A model generated the notes under the pieces. The model had not been told where the DNA came from, searched no databases, and worked only from the letters and a program-made list of their open reading frames with translations. From NCBI GenBank assembly GCA_002505805.1, contig DAWB01000086.1:2192-9935 (forward strand): DNA of 7,744 bases, given 5' to 3'. The translations under genes and the position numbers were made by a program. The DNA comes from Methanosaeta sp. UBA80. GTDB taxonomy: Archaea > Halobacteriota > Methanosarcinia > Methanotrichales > Methanotrichaceae. Each line of letters starts with the position of its first letter. The first letter of the stretch is position 1. Positions 1 to 6,753 of the stretch are shown here, piece by piece.

Positions 1-825
1 CGTAGCTCTGCCATATGCTTGAGTCATCCGGCTCGATCTCGCAGGCTCTCCCAAGAGCATCACTGGACTCGGAATATCTTCCCAGAGCGAGTAGCGCCTC
101 TCCCTTCCTGGTCCAAGCTGGTGCATTTATCGGATTCATTTCTGTAACATTTTCATAGGCCAGGAAGGCGGAGCTGTAATCTCCTAAATTTGAAAAAACA
201 AGACCCAAGTTGAACCAAGCATCTTCATTCTCGGGATTCAGCTTGACCGACTCTTGAAAGGCTGCAATAGACTCTCTATCTTCGCCTAAATCAGCTAATA
301 TCAGCGCTTTGTAGTACCAGGCACCGGATAGATTACCCTCCAACTCCAAGGCCCTTTCGAAGGCAAGCAAAGACTCATTAAAGCTTCTCAGATTTGCCAG
401 GGCAATTCCCTTGCTGTACCAGGACAATGCTGATCGAGGCTGTAAACGGATGGATTCATCAAGAGCTGAAATCGATTCATTGTAAAGGCCAAGATGAGCA
501 AGAACAAGCCCTTTTCCGTACCAGGCCTCTGCAATATTGTTGTCCCGTTTGATCGACTCATTATAAGCAATGAGGGCTTCCGAATACTGCTCCAAGGCGC
601 TTAATGCCTCGCCTTTTTTCATCCAAGCAGAAGAATTGAGTCCATCCAACTCGATAAACTTTTCATAGCAATCAAGGGCAACTGTAAATGACCCCTTCTT
701 GAGGAAGCCGTCTCCCATTTGCTGCCAGTAATCTGCAGTATATTCCCTCCCAGAGGCACTTGCATAGCATGATACAAGGACAATCAGTATAAAGATTATT
801 CTTCCGTTAATGTAGATACCGCCAT
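1..825 (-). CDS. Exported TPR-repeat protein, 3' end beyond the left edge, start uncertain
   Basis: Read on the - strand, the frame is open to the left edge. It encodes at least seven consecutive 34-residue tetratricopeptide repeats plus the start of an eighth; each has the pattern xAWxxKGxALxxLGxYxEAxxAYxxxxxLxP. TPRs are protein-interaction scaffolds, and no enzymatic domain is visible, so the partner is unknown. Before the first repeat lies a hydrophobic segment (GRIIFILIVLVSCYASASG), a good export signal. Cleavage could follow a lipobox-like LVS|C or the ASA motif. The problem is the start: this frame has no ATG, GTG or TTG between an in-frame TGA at 914-916 and an ATG at 716-718 inside repeat 1. 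A nearby ATG (823-825) is in another frame and stops after nine codons. Either a 1-nt frameshift or sequencing error follows 825, or a rare start such as ATT at 809-811 is used, or a shortened form starts at 718. The gene lies about 18 nt after nikR on the same strand and may share its transcript. The repeat protein itself is certain; the 5' end is not. Confidence 0.8.
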
Positions 826-843
826 GCTTTGCTTCTTTTCGAA

Positions 844-1266
844 TTAGAGCTCTTTGCCAATGGAAGTCGTAGTTAATTTGACGTGCTTTGCGCCCTTTAA
901 GGCCATCATCCTTTCAGCAGTTTTTCTTACATCTTCACCATTGCCCCTCAGCACTACAACCTCGAGACAGGTATTCTGACTTAAATGAACATGCAAGCTG
1001 GACTTTATTGTGCTGCCAAAATCATGCTGGATCTCGGTGAGATTGTCCTCAAGGCCTTTTTGGGAGTGGTCATATACGATGGTTATAACGCCTACTCGCT
1101 CTCCATCTATGTCGTTCATCCATTCAAAATTAACTATATAATTTCTGATGGCATCCCGAACTCCCTCAGAGCGAGATGAATAGCCGCGTTGCTGTATAAT
1201 TTCATCAAACTTATTCAGCAGATTTTCTGGCAGTGAAACACCTATTCTCATTAAGTCTTGATCCAT
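844..1266 (-). CDS. nikR: Nickel-responsive transcriptional regulator NikR
   Basis: A 140-residue protein of the usual NikR length and architecture. Residues 1-50 form a ribbon-helix-helix DNA-binding domain ([17 protein letters not shown], then the conserved [15 protein letters not shown]). Residues 58-136 form the ACT-like metal-sensing and tetramerisation domain ([24 protein letters not shown]). H81, H92, H94 and C100 match the square-planar nickel ligands H76, H87, H89 and C95 of E. coli NikR in identity and spacing, so nickel sensing should be intact. In the family, nickel-loaded NikR is usually a repressor of nickel import. Here it is divergent from a Nik-type importer, with palindromes in the shared 241-bp spacer. 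There is no Shine-Dalgarno before the ATG, but a TATA-like box lies about 25 nt upstream, consistent with a leaderless mRNA. Identification is very secure; the exact targets are inferred. Confidence 0.96.
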   Translation of the reverse strand: MDQDLMRIGVSLPENLLNKFDEIIQQRGYSSRSEGVRDAIRNYIVNFEWMNDIDGERVGVITIVYDHSQKGLEDNLTEIQHDFGSTIKSSLHVHLSQNTCLEVVVLRGNGEDVRKTAERMMALKGAKHVKLTTTSIGKEL

Positions 1267-1284
1267 ATTTCATCATTATGGAAG

Positions 1285-1296
1285 TTTATTATTACT
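1285..1296 (-). promoter_or_regulatory. Presumed nikR promoter (TATA-like box)
   Basis: On the - strand the sequence TAGTAATAATAAAC lies with its centre about 25 nt before the nikR ATG (A at 1266). That is the archaeal TATA-to-start distance, so transcription would begin at or next to the start codon. This agrees with the lack of a ribosome binding site. The region is AT-rich, so a chance match is possible. A weaker alternative box, CTTTAAT, lies at about 1316-1322. Confidence 0.45.
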
Positions 1297-1305
1297 AAGT
1301 AATAA
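1289..1305. promoter_or_regulatory. Perfect 17-bp inverted repeat, candidate NikR operator
   Basis: TTATTACTAAGTAATAA is a perfect dyad with 8-bp arms around a single central A at 1297. It overlaps the TATA-like box proposed for nikR, where a bound repressor would block TBP/TFB. NikR binds as a symmetric tetramer to inverted-repeat operators, so this is the best candidate site for autoregulation. The half-sites do not resemble the E. coli GTATGA/TCATAC operator, and archaeal NikR sites differ, so the assignment rests on symmetry and position only. Confidence 0.5.
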
Positions 1306-1403
1306 GCTTATCGCATTAAAGCTTAGAAAACCATCAATTCGACACTACGGTTGTTTTCAAAGATCAGCTTTCCAGCTCATATGCACAATTGCAGAAAAAG
1401 AAA

Positions 1404-1420
1404 CGAATTAAAATATATAA
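1404..1420 (+). promoter_or_regulatory. Promoter of the Nik operon (BRE plus TATA box)
   Basis: CGAATT followed by AAAATATATAA is a good archaeal BRE/TATA combination. It predicts a transcription start near 1440-1443 and a leader of about 65 nt before the ATG at 1508. Other TATA-like strings closer to the gene (around 1464-1480) are possible secondary promoters. They sit 30-40 nt from the ATG and would give very short leaders. Confidence 0.55.
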
Positions 1421-1421
1421 A

Positions 1422-1445
1422 TATTATGATTAGCTAATGGAAATA
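1422..1445. promoter_or_regulatory. Palindrome between TATA box and start site of the Nik operon
   Basis: The perfect 10-bp palindrome ATTAGCTAAT (1429-1438) is flanked symmetrically by TATT (1422-1425) and AATA (1442-1445). It lies immediately downstream of the proposed TATA box and over the predicted transcription start, a typical repressor position in archaea. It shares ATTA...TAAT outer half-sites with the 1289-1305 dyad, but the spacing is 10 bp here against 13 bp there. It is therefore not certain that the same protein binds both. Confidence 0.4.
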
Positions 1446-1507
1446 ATTCGATTACCACAAGTTTCTTATAACTATTATATCAATTAGTAACAAAAGGCAG
1501 GCATAAT

Positions 1508-3088
1508 ATGAAACAGAATACTTATAAAATAGCTCCCGTGCTCCTTCTTTGCCTGATGCTGATACCATTCAGCACGGCTTCGGAGGAGTCTAGCGGAATG
1601 GTCCTAAAGATAGGAACGCCTAATGTGGTCAAATCAGCCAGCATCTTGGGAGACAGCAATATGGGTGTCTTTGCCCATTTATCCAATCCCACCTTGATGA
1701 AGATGGCTGCGGATGGGTCCCTGGAGGGCCTTACCGCTCGAAGTTATGAAGTCTCAGAGGATGGCAAGACCTGGAAGTTCATCATCAGAGACGACCTCTA
1801 CTGGAGCGATGGTGAAAAGCTAACTCCGGAGGATGTGCAGTTCACATTCGATTATCTTGCAGAGAACTATCCTGCTGCAGGATGGATGAAAGAAACTGTC
1901 AATGACATCTCCACTCAGGATGACGCGGTTATCTTCAAGTTGAACAAGCCTTACTCCCGGCTGAACCTGGAGTTTGCCACCTATCCCATCTTAGCCAAAC
2001 GCATCTGGGAGTCTATAGAAGAGCCCATGGAATATACCAATGAAGGCGAAATGTTGGGCTTTGGGCCGTTTTATATAAACAGCACGGACCTGGGAACGGG
2101 AGTCATTTATTTTAAGAGGAATCCTCACTGGAAAGGAGCTTCCCCTAATTTTGATTCCGTTGAGATTCATGCATTTGCCAACATGGATGTGCTCTCCTTG
2201 GCTTTGGAGAAAGGAGATGTCGATGCCTACTATAAATACGCGGGTACTTATCCCTATCCCAGCGTAAAAAAGCTGGAGGATACAGGCAACTTTGAGTTTG
2301 TGGAGAAGGACAATATAGGCCTGATATTCCTGGGAATGAACTTGAAAAAGGAGCCGATGTCCGATCTCAGCTTCAGAAAAGCTCTCTCCTATGCCATAAA
2401 CTACAGCGAAATGCTCAAGCTTGATGCCCTGGGATTCGGCCAGGTTCCCAATGCTGGATTCGTACCCCCAAGTATGATGAACTTCAAGCAAACAGCCCAA
2501 CTTGAGCAGAACCTCTCCCTGGCCAAGTCCATTCTGGATTCTGCCGGCTATAAAGATGCCGATGGCAACGGCATTCTGGAGGGCAAGGACGGCAAAGATA
2601 TCAACCTTATCTTCCTCACAAGAACAGACTACCAGCGGGTCACTGAGCTGATGGTTGATTATCTAAAGGATCTGGGGATTGAGAGCGAGATAAAAAATGT
2701 GGATTCAAGCACCTGGATAAAGCAAAAAGATGCCGGCGAATATGATCTGACCATAACCAGAAGCACCCCCTGGGGAATGCTAATGCATGCCAATTGGGGC
2801 ACGGGCTACTTCGATTCCCGCAGAACTGGCGAAGGTGTCTTGCATGTCCTGGAAGATCCCGAATTCCATAAGCTGTGCGATGATATACTTGCTGCAACCA
2901 GCCAAAGCCAGCTGCAGGATTATGCCTACCAGGTGCAGGACTATTATGGGGAAAACCTCCCCGGAATCGCACTGTACTGGAATAAGGTGGTGACTCCTTA
3001 CAACAAGGCCTTTTCCGGATGGTACTCTGATCCACTATACGGCATCTTCAATGTGGATAACTTCCTGTCTGTGGAGAAGAGCCGATGA
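1508..3088 (+). CDS. Extracellular substrate-binding protein of a nickel/oligopeptide-type ABC importer (NikA-like)
   Basis: A 526-residue family 5 extracellular solute-binding protein (SBP_bac_5), a normal length for NikA/DppA/OppA. It should capture the ligand outside the membrane and hand it to the downstream permeases. Residues 1-25 are a signal peptide (hydrophobic core VLLLCLMLIPF, likely cut near STA|S); there is no proper lipobox. Family hallmarks are WSDGEKLTPEDVQFTF (99-114), GFGPFYI (184-190), SFRKALSYAINYSEML (288-303) and LAKSILDSAGY (338-348). An acidic loop DADGNGILEGKDGKD (350-364) resembles calcium-binding DxDGNG loops. A segment RSTPWGMLMH (418-427) sits where NikA-type proteins carry their WGxPYDPH motif. 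Divergent nikR suggests nickel or a nickel chelate as ligand, but fold alone cannot exclude peptides, cobalt or an opine-type chelate. The start follows a weak AAGG about 12 nt upstream. The gene ends in an ATGA overlap with the next. Confidence 0.88.
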   Translation: MKQNTYKIAPVLLLCLMLIPFSTASEESSGMVLKIGTPNVVKSASILGDSNMGVFAHLSNPTLMKMAADGSLEGLTARSYEVSEDGKTWKFIIRDDLYWSDGEKLTPEDVQFTFDYLAENYPAAGWMKETVNDISTQDDAVIFKLNKPYSRLNLEFATYPILAKRIWESIEEPMEYTNEGEMLGFGPFYINSTDLGTGVIYFKRNPHWKGASPNFDSVEIHAFANMDVLSLALEKGDVDAYYKYAGTYPYPSVKKLEDTGNFEFVEKDNIGLIFLGMNLKKEPMSDLSFRKALSYAINYSEMLKLDALGFGQVPNAGFVPPSMMNFKQTAQLEQNLSLAKSILDSAGYKDADGNGILEGKDGKDINLIFLTRTDYQRVTELMVDYLKDLGIESEIKNVDSSTWIKQKDAGEYDLTITRSTPWGMLMHANWGTGYFDSRRTGEGVLHVLEDPEFHKLCDDILAATSQSQLQDYAYQVQDYYGENLPGIALYWNKVVTPYNKAFSGWYSDPLYGIFNVDNFLSVEKSR

Positions 3089-3894
3089 GCCACTGGACGG
3101 ATCAATGGAGAGATTTCGTAAGAGAGAGCAGTTATATCCATATCCTCAAGGAAAGGAAAATCTCCAACGATCAATTCTGGAGAAGCTATGGAGTCTATGA
3201 CCAGATCCTCAATCATTCCGGGTATCCTGGGGAGATCCTGAACAGGATCTTCTCCTTTATTTCTCCCGGTACGAGCCTTCTGGATATTGGTGCCGGGACA
3301 GGCGCTTTTTCCATTCCTCTCTCGCGCCAGACCTCCAGGACAGTTGTCGTTGATCCATCCGGTTACCAATTGCAGATATTGATGGAGAAAGCTCGAAAAG
3401 AGAGACTGACTAACATCACTGCAATCCCGAAGGAGTGGAGAGATGTGCAGCCTTCTGAGATCTTTGGCCCGAATGATTTAGGAATTAATCCACAGGGAGT
3501 CGATTATTCGCTGGCGGCTTACAGTCTCTTCGATGAACACATAGAAGATTTTCTGTCAAAGATGATTGAATTCACCAGCAAGGGCGTCTTTGTTGTCTTT
3601 CGCGCCGATGCTCCCGACCCATTGAATGAGTTTGCCTATGGTCCAAAGCCTCATGTGGATTATCTCTGTCTATATCATATACTCAAAGAAATGGGTTATC
3701 AATTTGATATTATTTTATTTTCCAGAGATTATAAGCTCCCATTGGATCTGGTGTTCCATCAATACCGCTTCTCTGGAAGAGATAGCCAGGAGATCGCCGC
3801 TTACCTGCAGGCGAAAGGACGTCTGCTGGAGAGAGAGGATGGAAAATGGGCCTCATTCTCCGCCAGGGATGCGATGCTTTATAAGATTCTATAA
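3085..3894 (+). CDS. Class I SAM-dependent methyltransferase inside the Nik operon
   Basis: A 269-residue Rossmann-fold methyltransferase. Motif I is LLDIGAGTGAFSIPL (65-79), the glycine-rich SAM loop. The acidic residue that normally binds the SAM ribose is D90 in VVVDPS, and a motif IV-like strand is VDYSLAAYSLF (139-149), followed by VFVVFRAD (168-175). The N-terminal 60 residues are mostly helical, with many aromatic and charged residues, and probably shape the acceptor site. The substrate cannot be read from the sequence. It does not show the GSGPLP-type motif of nicotianamine synthases that I would expect for that family. The start overlaps the stop of the binding-protein gene (ATGA) and has GGAG at 3073-3076, so co-translation is expected. 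Position within a metal-transport operon suggests a role in making, modifying or releasing a metal-binding small molecule, or in modifying a transporter subunit. That role is inference only. Confidence 0.85.
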   Translation: MSHWTDQWRDFVRESSYIHILKERKISNDQFWRSYGVYDQILNHSGYPGEILNRIFSFISPGTSLLDIGAGTGAFSIPLSRQTSRTVVVDPSGYQLQILMEKARKERLTNITAIPKEWRDVQPSEIFGPNDLGINPQGVDYSLAAYSLFDEHIEDFLSKMIEFTSKGVFVVFRADAPDPLNEFAYGPKPHVDYLCLYHILKEMGYQFDIILFSRDYKLPLDLVFHQYRFSGRDSQEIAAYLQAKGRLLEREDGKWASFSARDAMLYKIL

Positions 3895-3907
3895 AGGACG
3901 TTGAGGA

Positions 3908-4846
3908 ATGCTCTCAGGGAAAAAGGCGACCAGGTATGCCATCGCCCTGTTCTTAATTATATCTTTGAATTTTTTCATCCCAAGAAGCATGCCTGGAGAT
4001 CCTCTAACCAACCTGCTGGGAGAGGATATCAGTCTCACAGCCAGCTCTGTACAGGAGCTGCGAGAGAGAATGGGCTTGGACAGGCCCCTCTCCCAGCAAT
4101 TTCTGGATTACTGGCATGACATTTTGAGATTCGATCTGGGATACTCCTTTCATCTGCACAGGAATGTCTCTGATCTCATATACGACCGCATGAAGTGGAC
4201 ACTGCTGCTGTCCTTGCCGGCCATGGTCATGGGAGCTATACTGGGAACTCTCCTGGGGGCGCGGGCGGGCTGGAAGAGCAGCGCTTTGCGCAGGACTCAA
4301 ACAGGCTTCATCATGGCCATATACTGCGCCCCACCCTACTTTATCTCTCTCATCGCACTTTACCTCCTTTCTTACAAGCAGGGCCTCTTTCCACTGAAGG
4401 GATTCTACTCCACAGGATCAGCATTGGATATTGCTCATCATCTCTTTCTGCCCAGCGCCATGATGACGCTCTTCTCCCTCTCCAGGAACTATATGATCAT
4501 GAAGGGAAGCGTGCTGCAGGAAAAGGGCAGCCTCTATGCCACCTTCGCCCGGGCCAAGGGATTATACGATGAGCAGATCCTATTTCGCCATGTCTTCAAG
4601 AATGCCCTTCTGCCCATAATCACCTTGCTGGCCCTGGATTTCGGATTCATCCTCAGTGGAGCGCTTTTCATAGAGATAGTCTTCTCCATGAACGGCATGG
4701 GCAGCCTTATCTACGATGCCCTTCTCTCCCGAGACTATCCGGTATTGCAGGGATCTTTCTTGATAATTACCATCATGGTTGTATCAGCCAATCTGCTGGC
4801 TGATCTTCTCTACAGCTATCTCGACCCACGGGTAAGGTGGCAGTAA
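3908..4846 (+). CDS. nikB: ABC importer permease, NikB/DppB-like
   Basis: A 312-residue inner-membrane permease of the binding-protein-dependent transport family, the first of two channel subunits. The order is typical of NikB/DppB/OppB: TM1 near residues 9-26, the extracytoplasmic PGDP motif (29-32), MGLDRPLSQQFLDYW...DLGYSF (55-81), and four to five further helices. The cytoplasmic EAA coupling loop is YATFARAKGLYDEQILFRHVFKNALLPII (210-238), and the usual C-terminus is YLDPRVRW (305-311). The EAA loop would dock on one of the downstream ATPases. The gene starts 13 nt after the methyltransferase stop with AAAGGA and GAGG upstream, and its stop directly abuts the next ATG. Nickel specificity is inferred from nikR; family membership is secure. 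Confidence 0.92.
   Translation: MLSGKKATRYAIALFLIISLNFFIPRSMPGDPLTNLLGEDISLTASSVQELRERMGLDRPLSQQFLDYWHDILRFDLGYSFHLHRNVSDLIYDRMKWTLLLSLPAMVMGAILGTLLGARAGWKSSALRRTQTGFIMAIYCAPPYFISLIALYLLSYKQGLFPLKGFYSTGSALDIAHHLFLPSAMMTLFSLSRNYMIMKGSVLQEKGSLYATFARAKGLYDEQILFRHVFKNALLPIITLLALDFGFILSGALFIEIVFSMNGMGSLIYDALLSRDYPVLQGSFLIITIMVVSANLLADLLYSYLDPRVRWQ
4833..4840 (+). promoter_or_regulatory. Ribosome binding site deciding the NikC start
   Basis: TAAGGTGG ends 6 nt before the ATG at 4847, inside the last codons of the upstream permease. The later in-frame ATGs at 4883 and 4925 have no comparable purine-rich site. This supports translation of the unusual cysteine-rich N-terminus. Confidence 0.6.
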
Positions 4847-5782
4847 ATGGCTGGCATCAAACCTGGTTCCGGTCCTTGCGCCATGTCCGAATGTTTTTGT
4901 GGAGACGGAAAAGATGTACGCGGGATGGAAAAAGAATGCGATAGACCGTATCATTGCCCTTATGGCGGCATTCTCTTCCGGAAAGTGAGCATTATCGGAT
5001 TGGTTTTATTCTCGTCCTTTTTGCTGGCAGCCATCTTCTCCTCATTCTTATCTCCCTGCGATCCCTGGGATAGATTTGAGCCCTATCTTCCTCCGGGTCA
5101 AGATCATATTCTGGGAACAAACGATCTAGGACAGGATATCCTATCTGAGCTGATCTATGGCAGCCGGGTCTCTCTGATTGTGGGATTCGGAGCGGCGCTG
5201 ATGGCTACGACCATAGGAAGCAGCATAGGCCTCTTGGCGGGCTACTTCAAGGGCATGGCGGATGAGATTCTCATGGGAATCACTGACATATTCCTAATGA
5301 TCCCCCAGATCCCTTTGATAATTGTGCTGGCTGCATTCTTGAGGCCCAGCTTCTGGCTTATTGCGCTGCTCATGGGAAGCCTATGGTGGACCTCCACCGC
5401 TAGAGTGGTGCGCTCGAAAGCCCTGCAGATAAGAGAGATGGGCTATGTCCAGTCCAAGAGATCTTTAGGCTTCTCGCATCTGCATATCATAGTTTCCGAT
5501 GTGCTTCCCAATCTCTCCCAGCTGGTAATGCCTAAATTCCTGCTCTCAATTGCCTCAGCCATGATTGCAGAATCTTCCATATCTTTCCTGGGTCTGGGAG
5601 ATCCGTCCATGAAGAGCTGGGGGATGATGATCAATTTCGCCTTCAGCCGGGGAGGATTTATCAACGGTTATTGGTGGTGGTACATGGCCCCCGGGCTGTG
5701 TATCACCATCTTTGTATTGTCTATTGTCCTCATAGGATCTTTTCTGGAAGAGAGAGACGAATCTATAATGGGGCAGCAATGA
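4847..5782 (+). CDS. nikC: ABC importer permease, NikC/DppC-like, with Cys-rich N-terminal extension
   Basis: A 311-residue second channel subunit. Residues 44-68 are the first membrane helix. They are followed by HILGTNDLGQDILSELIYGS (87-106), the signature of NikC/DppC/OppC proteins. The EAA-type loop is around VQSKRSLGFSHLHIIVSDVLPN (201-222); ESSISFLGLG (242-251), SWGMMI (258-263) and the last helix near 281-299 complete the family pattern. It pairs with the preceding permease. The oddity is the N-terminus: residues 1-40 hold five cysteines (C11, C16, C18, C31, C37) and H36 in a hydrophilic stretch before TM1, which in this topology should be cytoplasmic. The ATG follows the upstream stop with no gap and has a good ribosome binding site. 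If translation began at 4925 instead, two of the five cysteines would remain. The gene ends in an ATGA overlap with the first ATPase gene. Confidence 0.92.
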   Translation: MAGIKPGSGPCAMSECFCGDGKDVRGMEKECDRPYHCPYGGILFRKVSIIGLVLFSSFLLAAIFSSFLSPCDPWDRFEPYLPPGQDHILGTNDLGQDILSELIYGSRVSLIVGFGAALMATTIGSSIGLLAGYFKGMADEILMGITDIFLMIPQIPLIIVLAAFLRPSFWLIALLMGSLWWTSTARVVRSKALQIREMGYVQSKRSLGFSHLHIIVSDVLPNLSQLVMPKFLLSIASAMIAESSISFLGLGDPSMKSWGMMINFAFSRGGFINGYWWWYMAPGLCITIFVLSIVLIGSFLEERDESIMGQQ

Positions 5783-6753
5783 ATAGACATCTACCGTCTT
5801 CGAGCTATTTCCGGCCGCTGCTGTGCATTGACGAGATGTATGTTAGCTTTGACACCTCTCTAGGCCGGGTCAAAGCGGCTCAAAATATATGCCTTGAGCT
5901 TCATGAAAGAGAGACCCTAGCCATTGTGGGAGAGACTGGCTGCGGTAAATCGGTAATTGCCAGCGCTATATTGCAGCTCTTGCCCTCCAATGCCTCTGTG
6001 AAAGGAAAAGCTATTTTTTTAGGAAGAGATCTTCTCTCTCTTGGCGAGAGGGAGATGGCCGATATAAGGGGCCAAGAGATTGCTATCATATTTCAAAATC
6101 CATCTCTATCACTTAATCCCATCATGAAAGTGGCAGAGCAGGTAGCCGAGCCTTTGCAGATTCACAGAAGGCTACCCCGCCATCGGGCTATCTCTAAGGC
6201 AGAAGATATGCTTAGCCGCTTTAAATTGGGAGATAAGGCATCACCCGTCATGTACCCTTTTCAGCTCTCGGGAGGAATGAATCAAAGGGTTATGATAGCA
6301 ACATCCATGATCCTATCTCCCAAGATTCTAATAGCCGACGAGCCCAGCAAGGGCCTGGATCAGTCTCTGGCCCGGCAGGTTATGAAAGAGCTGGCTGGAA
6401 TAAAGGATGAAATTGGGGCATCACTTCTGCTCATCACCCATGACCTGCTCCTGGCAAAAGAGGTCTCAGATAGGATAGCGGTGATGTACTGTGGTGAGAT
6501 CGTGGAGGCGGGAAGCTCGGCGGAAATATTCGATGAACCACTGCACCCTTATACCAAGGCGCTCTTAAATTGCCTTCCGGAAATGGGCTTTAAGCCGATA
6601 CCTGGAAGCTCACCCTCTATGATCGATCCGCCTGAAGGGTGCAGATTCTATCCCCGCTGCCGGGAAAGGCTTGATAGATGTTTGCTCAGTCCCAAGATGA
6701 TCAAGGTAGAAAGCGATGACGGAGACCGGGAGGTGAGATGCTGGCTCTATTAG
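5779..6753 (+). CDS. nikD: ABC importer ATPase, NikD/DppD-like, with Cys4 C-terminal domain
   Basis: A 324-residue cytoplasmic ATPase. Walker A is GETGCGKS (51-58), the Q-loop is FQNP (Q106), the ABC signature is LSGGMNQR (163-170), Walker B is ILIADEP (183-189) and the H-loop is ITHD (H221). The D-loop reads SKGLD instead of the common TSALD/TTALD. The C-terminus carries the oligopeptide/dipeptide extension: HPYTKALL (256-263), then C288, C294, C301 and C321 in a CX5CX6CX19C pattern. In DppD/OppD-type ATPases this pattern ligates an iron-sulfur cluster. I chose the ATG at 5779 (ATGA overlap with the permease stop). The frame opens 36 codons earlier at 5671, but that stretch lies within the permease gene and has no domain similarity. 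It works with the ATPase encoded next. Confidence 0.93.
   Translation: MNRHLPSSSYFRPLLCIDEMYVSFDTSLGRVKAAQNICLELHERETLAIVGETGCGKSVIASAILQLLPSNASVKGKAIFLGRDLLSLGEREMADIRGQEIAIIFQNPSLSLNPIMKVAEQVAEPLQIHRRLPRHRAISKAEDMLSRFKLGDKASPVMYPFQLSGGMNQRVMIATSMILSPKILIADEPSKGLDQSLARQVMKELAGIKDEIGASLLLITHDLLLAKEVSDRIAVMYCGEIVEAGSSAEIFDEPLHPYTKALLNCLPEMGFKPIPGSSPSMIDPPEGCRFYPRCRERLDRCLLSPKMIKVESDDGDREVRCWLY
6728..6735 (+). promoter_or_regulatory. Strong ribosome binding site of the NikE gene inside the NikD gene
   Basis: GGGAGGTG lies just before the ATG at 6738 and contains a full GGAGG core. It is embedded in the last codons of the upstream ATPase gene, which the NikE start overlaps by 16 nt. This supports the ATG at 6738 as the true start and coupled synthesis of the two ATPases. 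Confidence 0.7.

Noticed and set aside
388..570. 60-codon - strand open frame in the TPR region
   Set aside because: The TPR frame on the same strand covers this segment with well-formed 34-residue repeats; the other frame is a shadow.
1267..1507. Riboswitch in the operon leader
   Set aside because: The predicted leader is only about 65 nt and AT-rich with no conserved cobalamin or NiCo-type helices visible; the dyads here look like protein-binding sites.
1991..2500. 169-codon - strand open frame opposite the binding-protein gene
   Set aside because: It is antisense to a clearly conserved SBP_bac_5 gene and its product shows no recognisable motif; the same applies to the other frames inside the operon genes.
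3085..3894. Nicotianamine synthase-like enzyme
   Set aside because: Attractive because of metal transport, but the SAM motif is LLDIGAGTGAF with a classic methyltransferase layout rather than the GSGPLP-type motif expected of nicotianamine synthases.
5671..5778. Upstream extension of the NikD-like ATPase to an ATG at 5671
   Set aside because: The 36 extra codons lie wholly in the permease gene in another frame and have no ATPase features; the ATG at 5779 gives the usual ATGA overlap and a normal family N-terminus.
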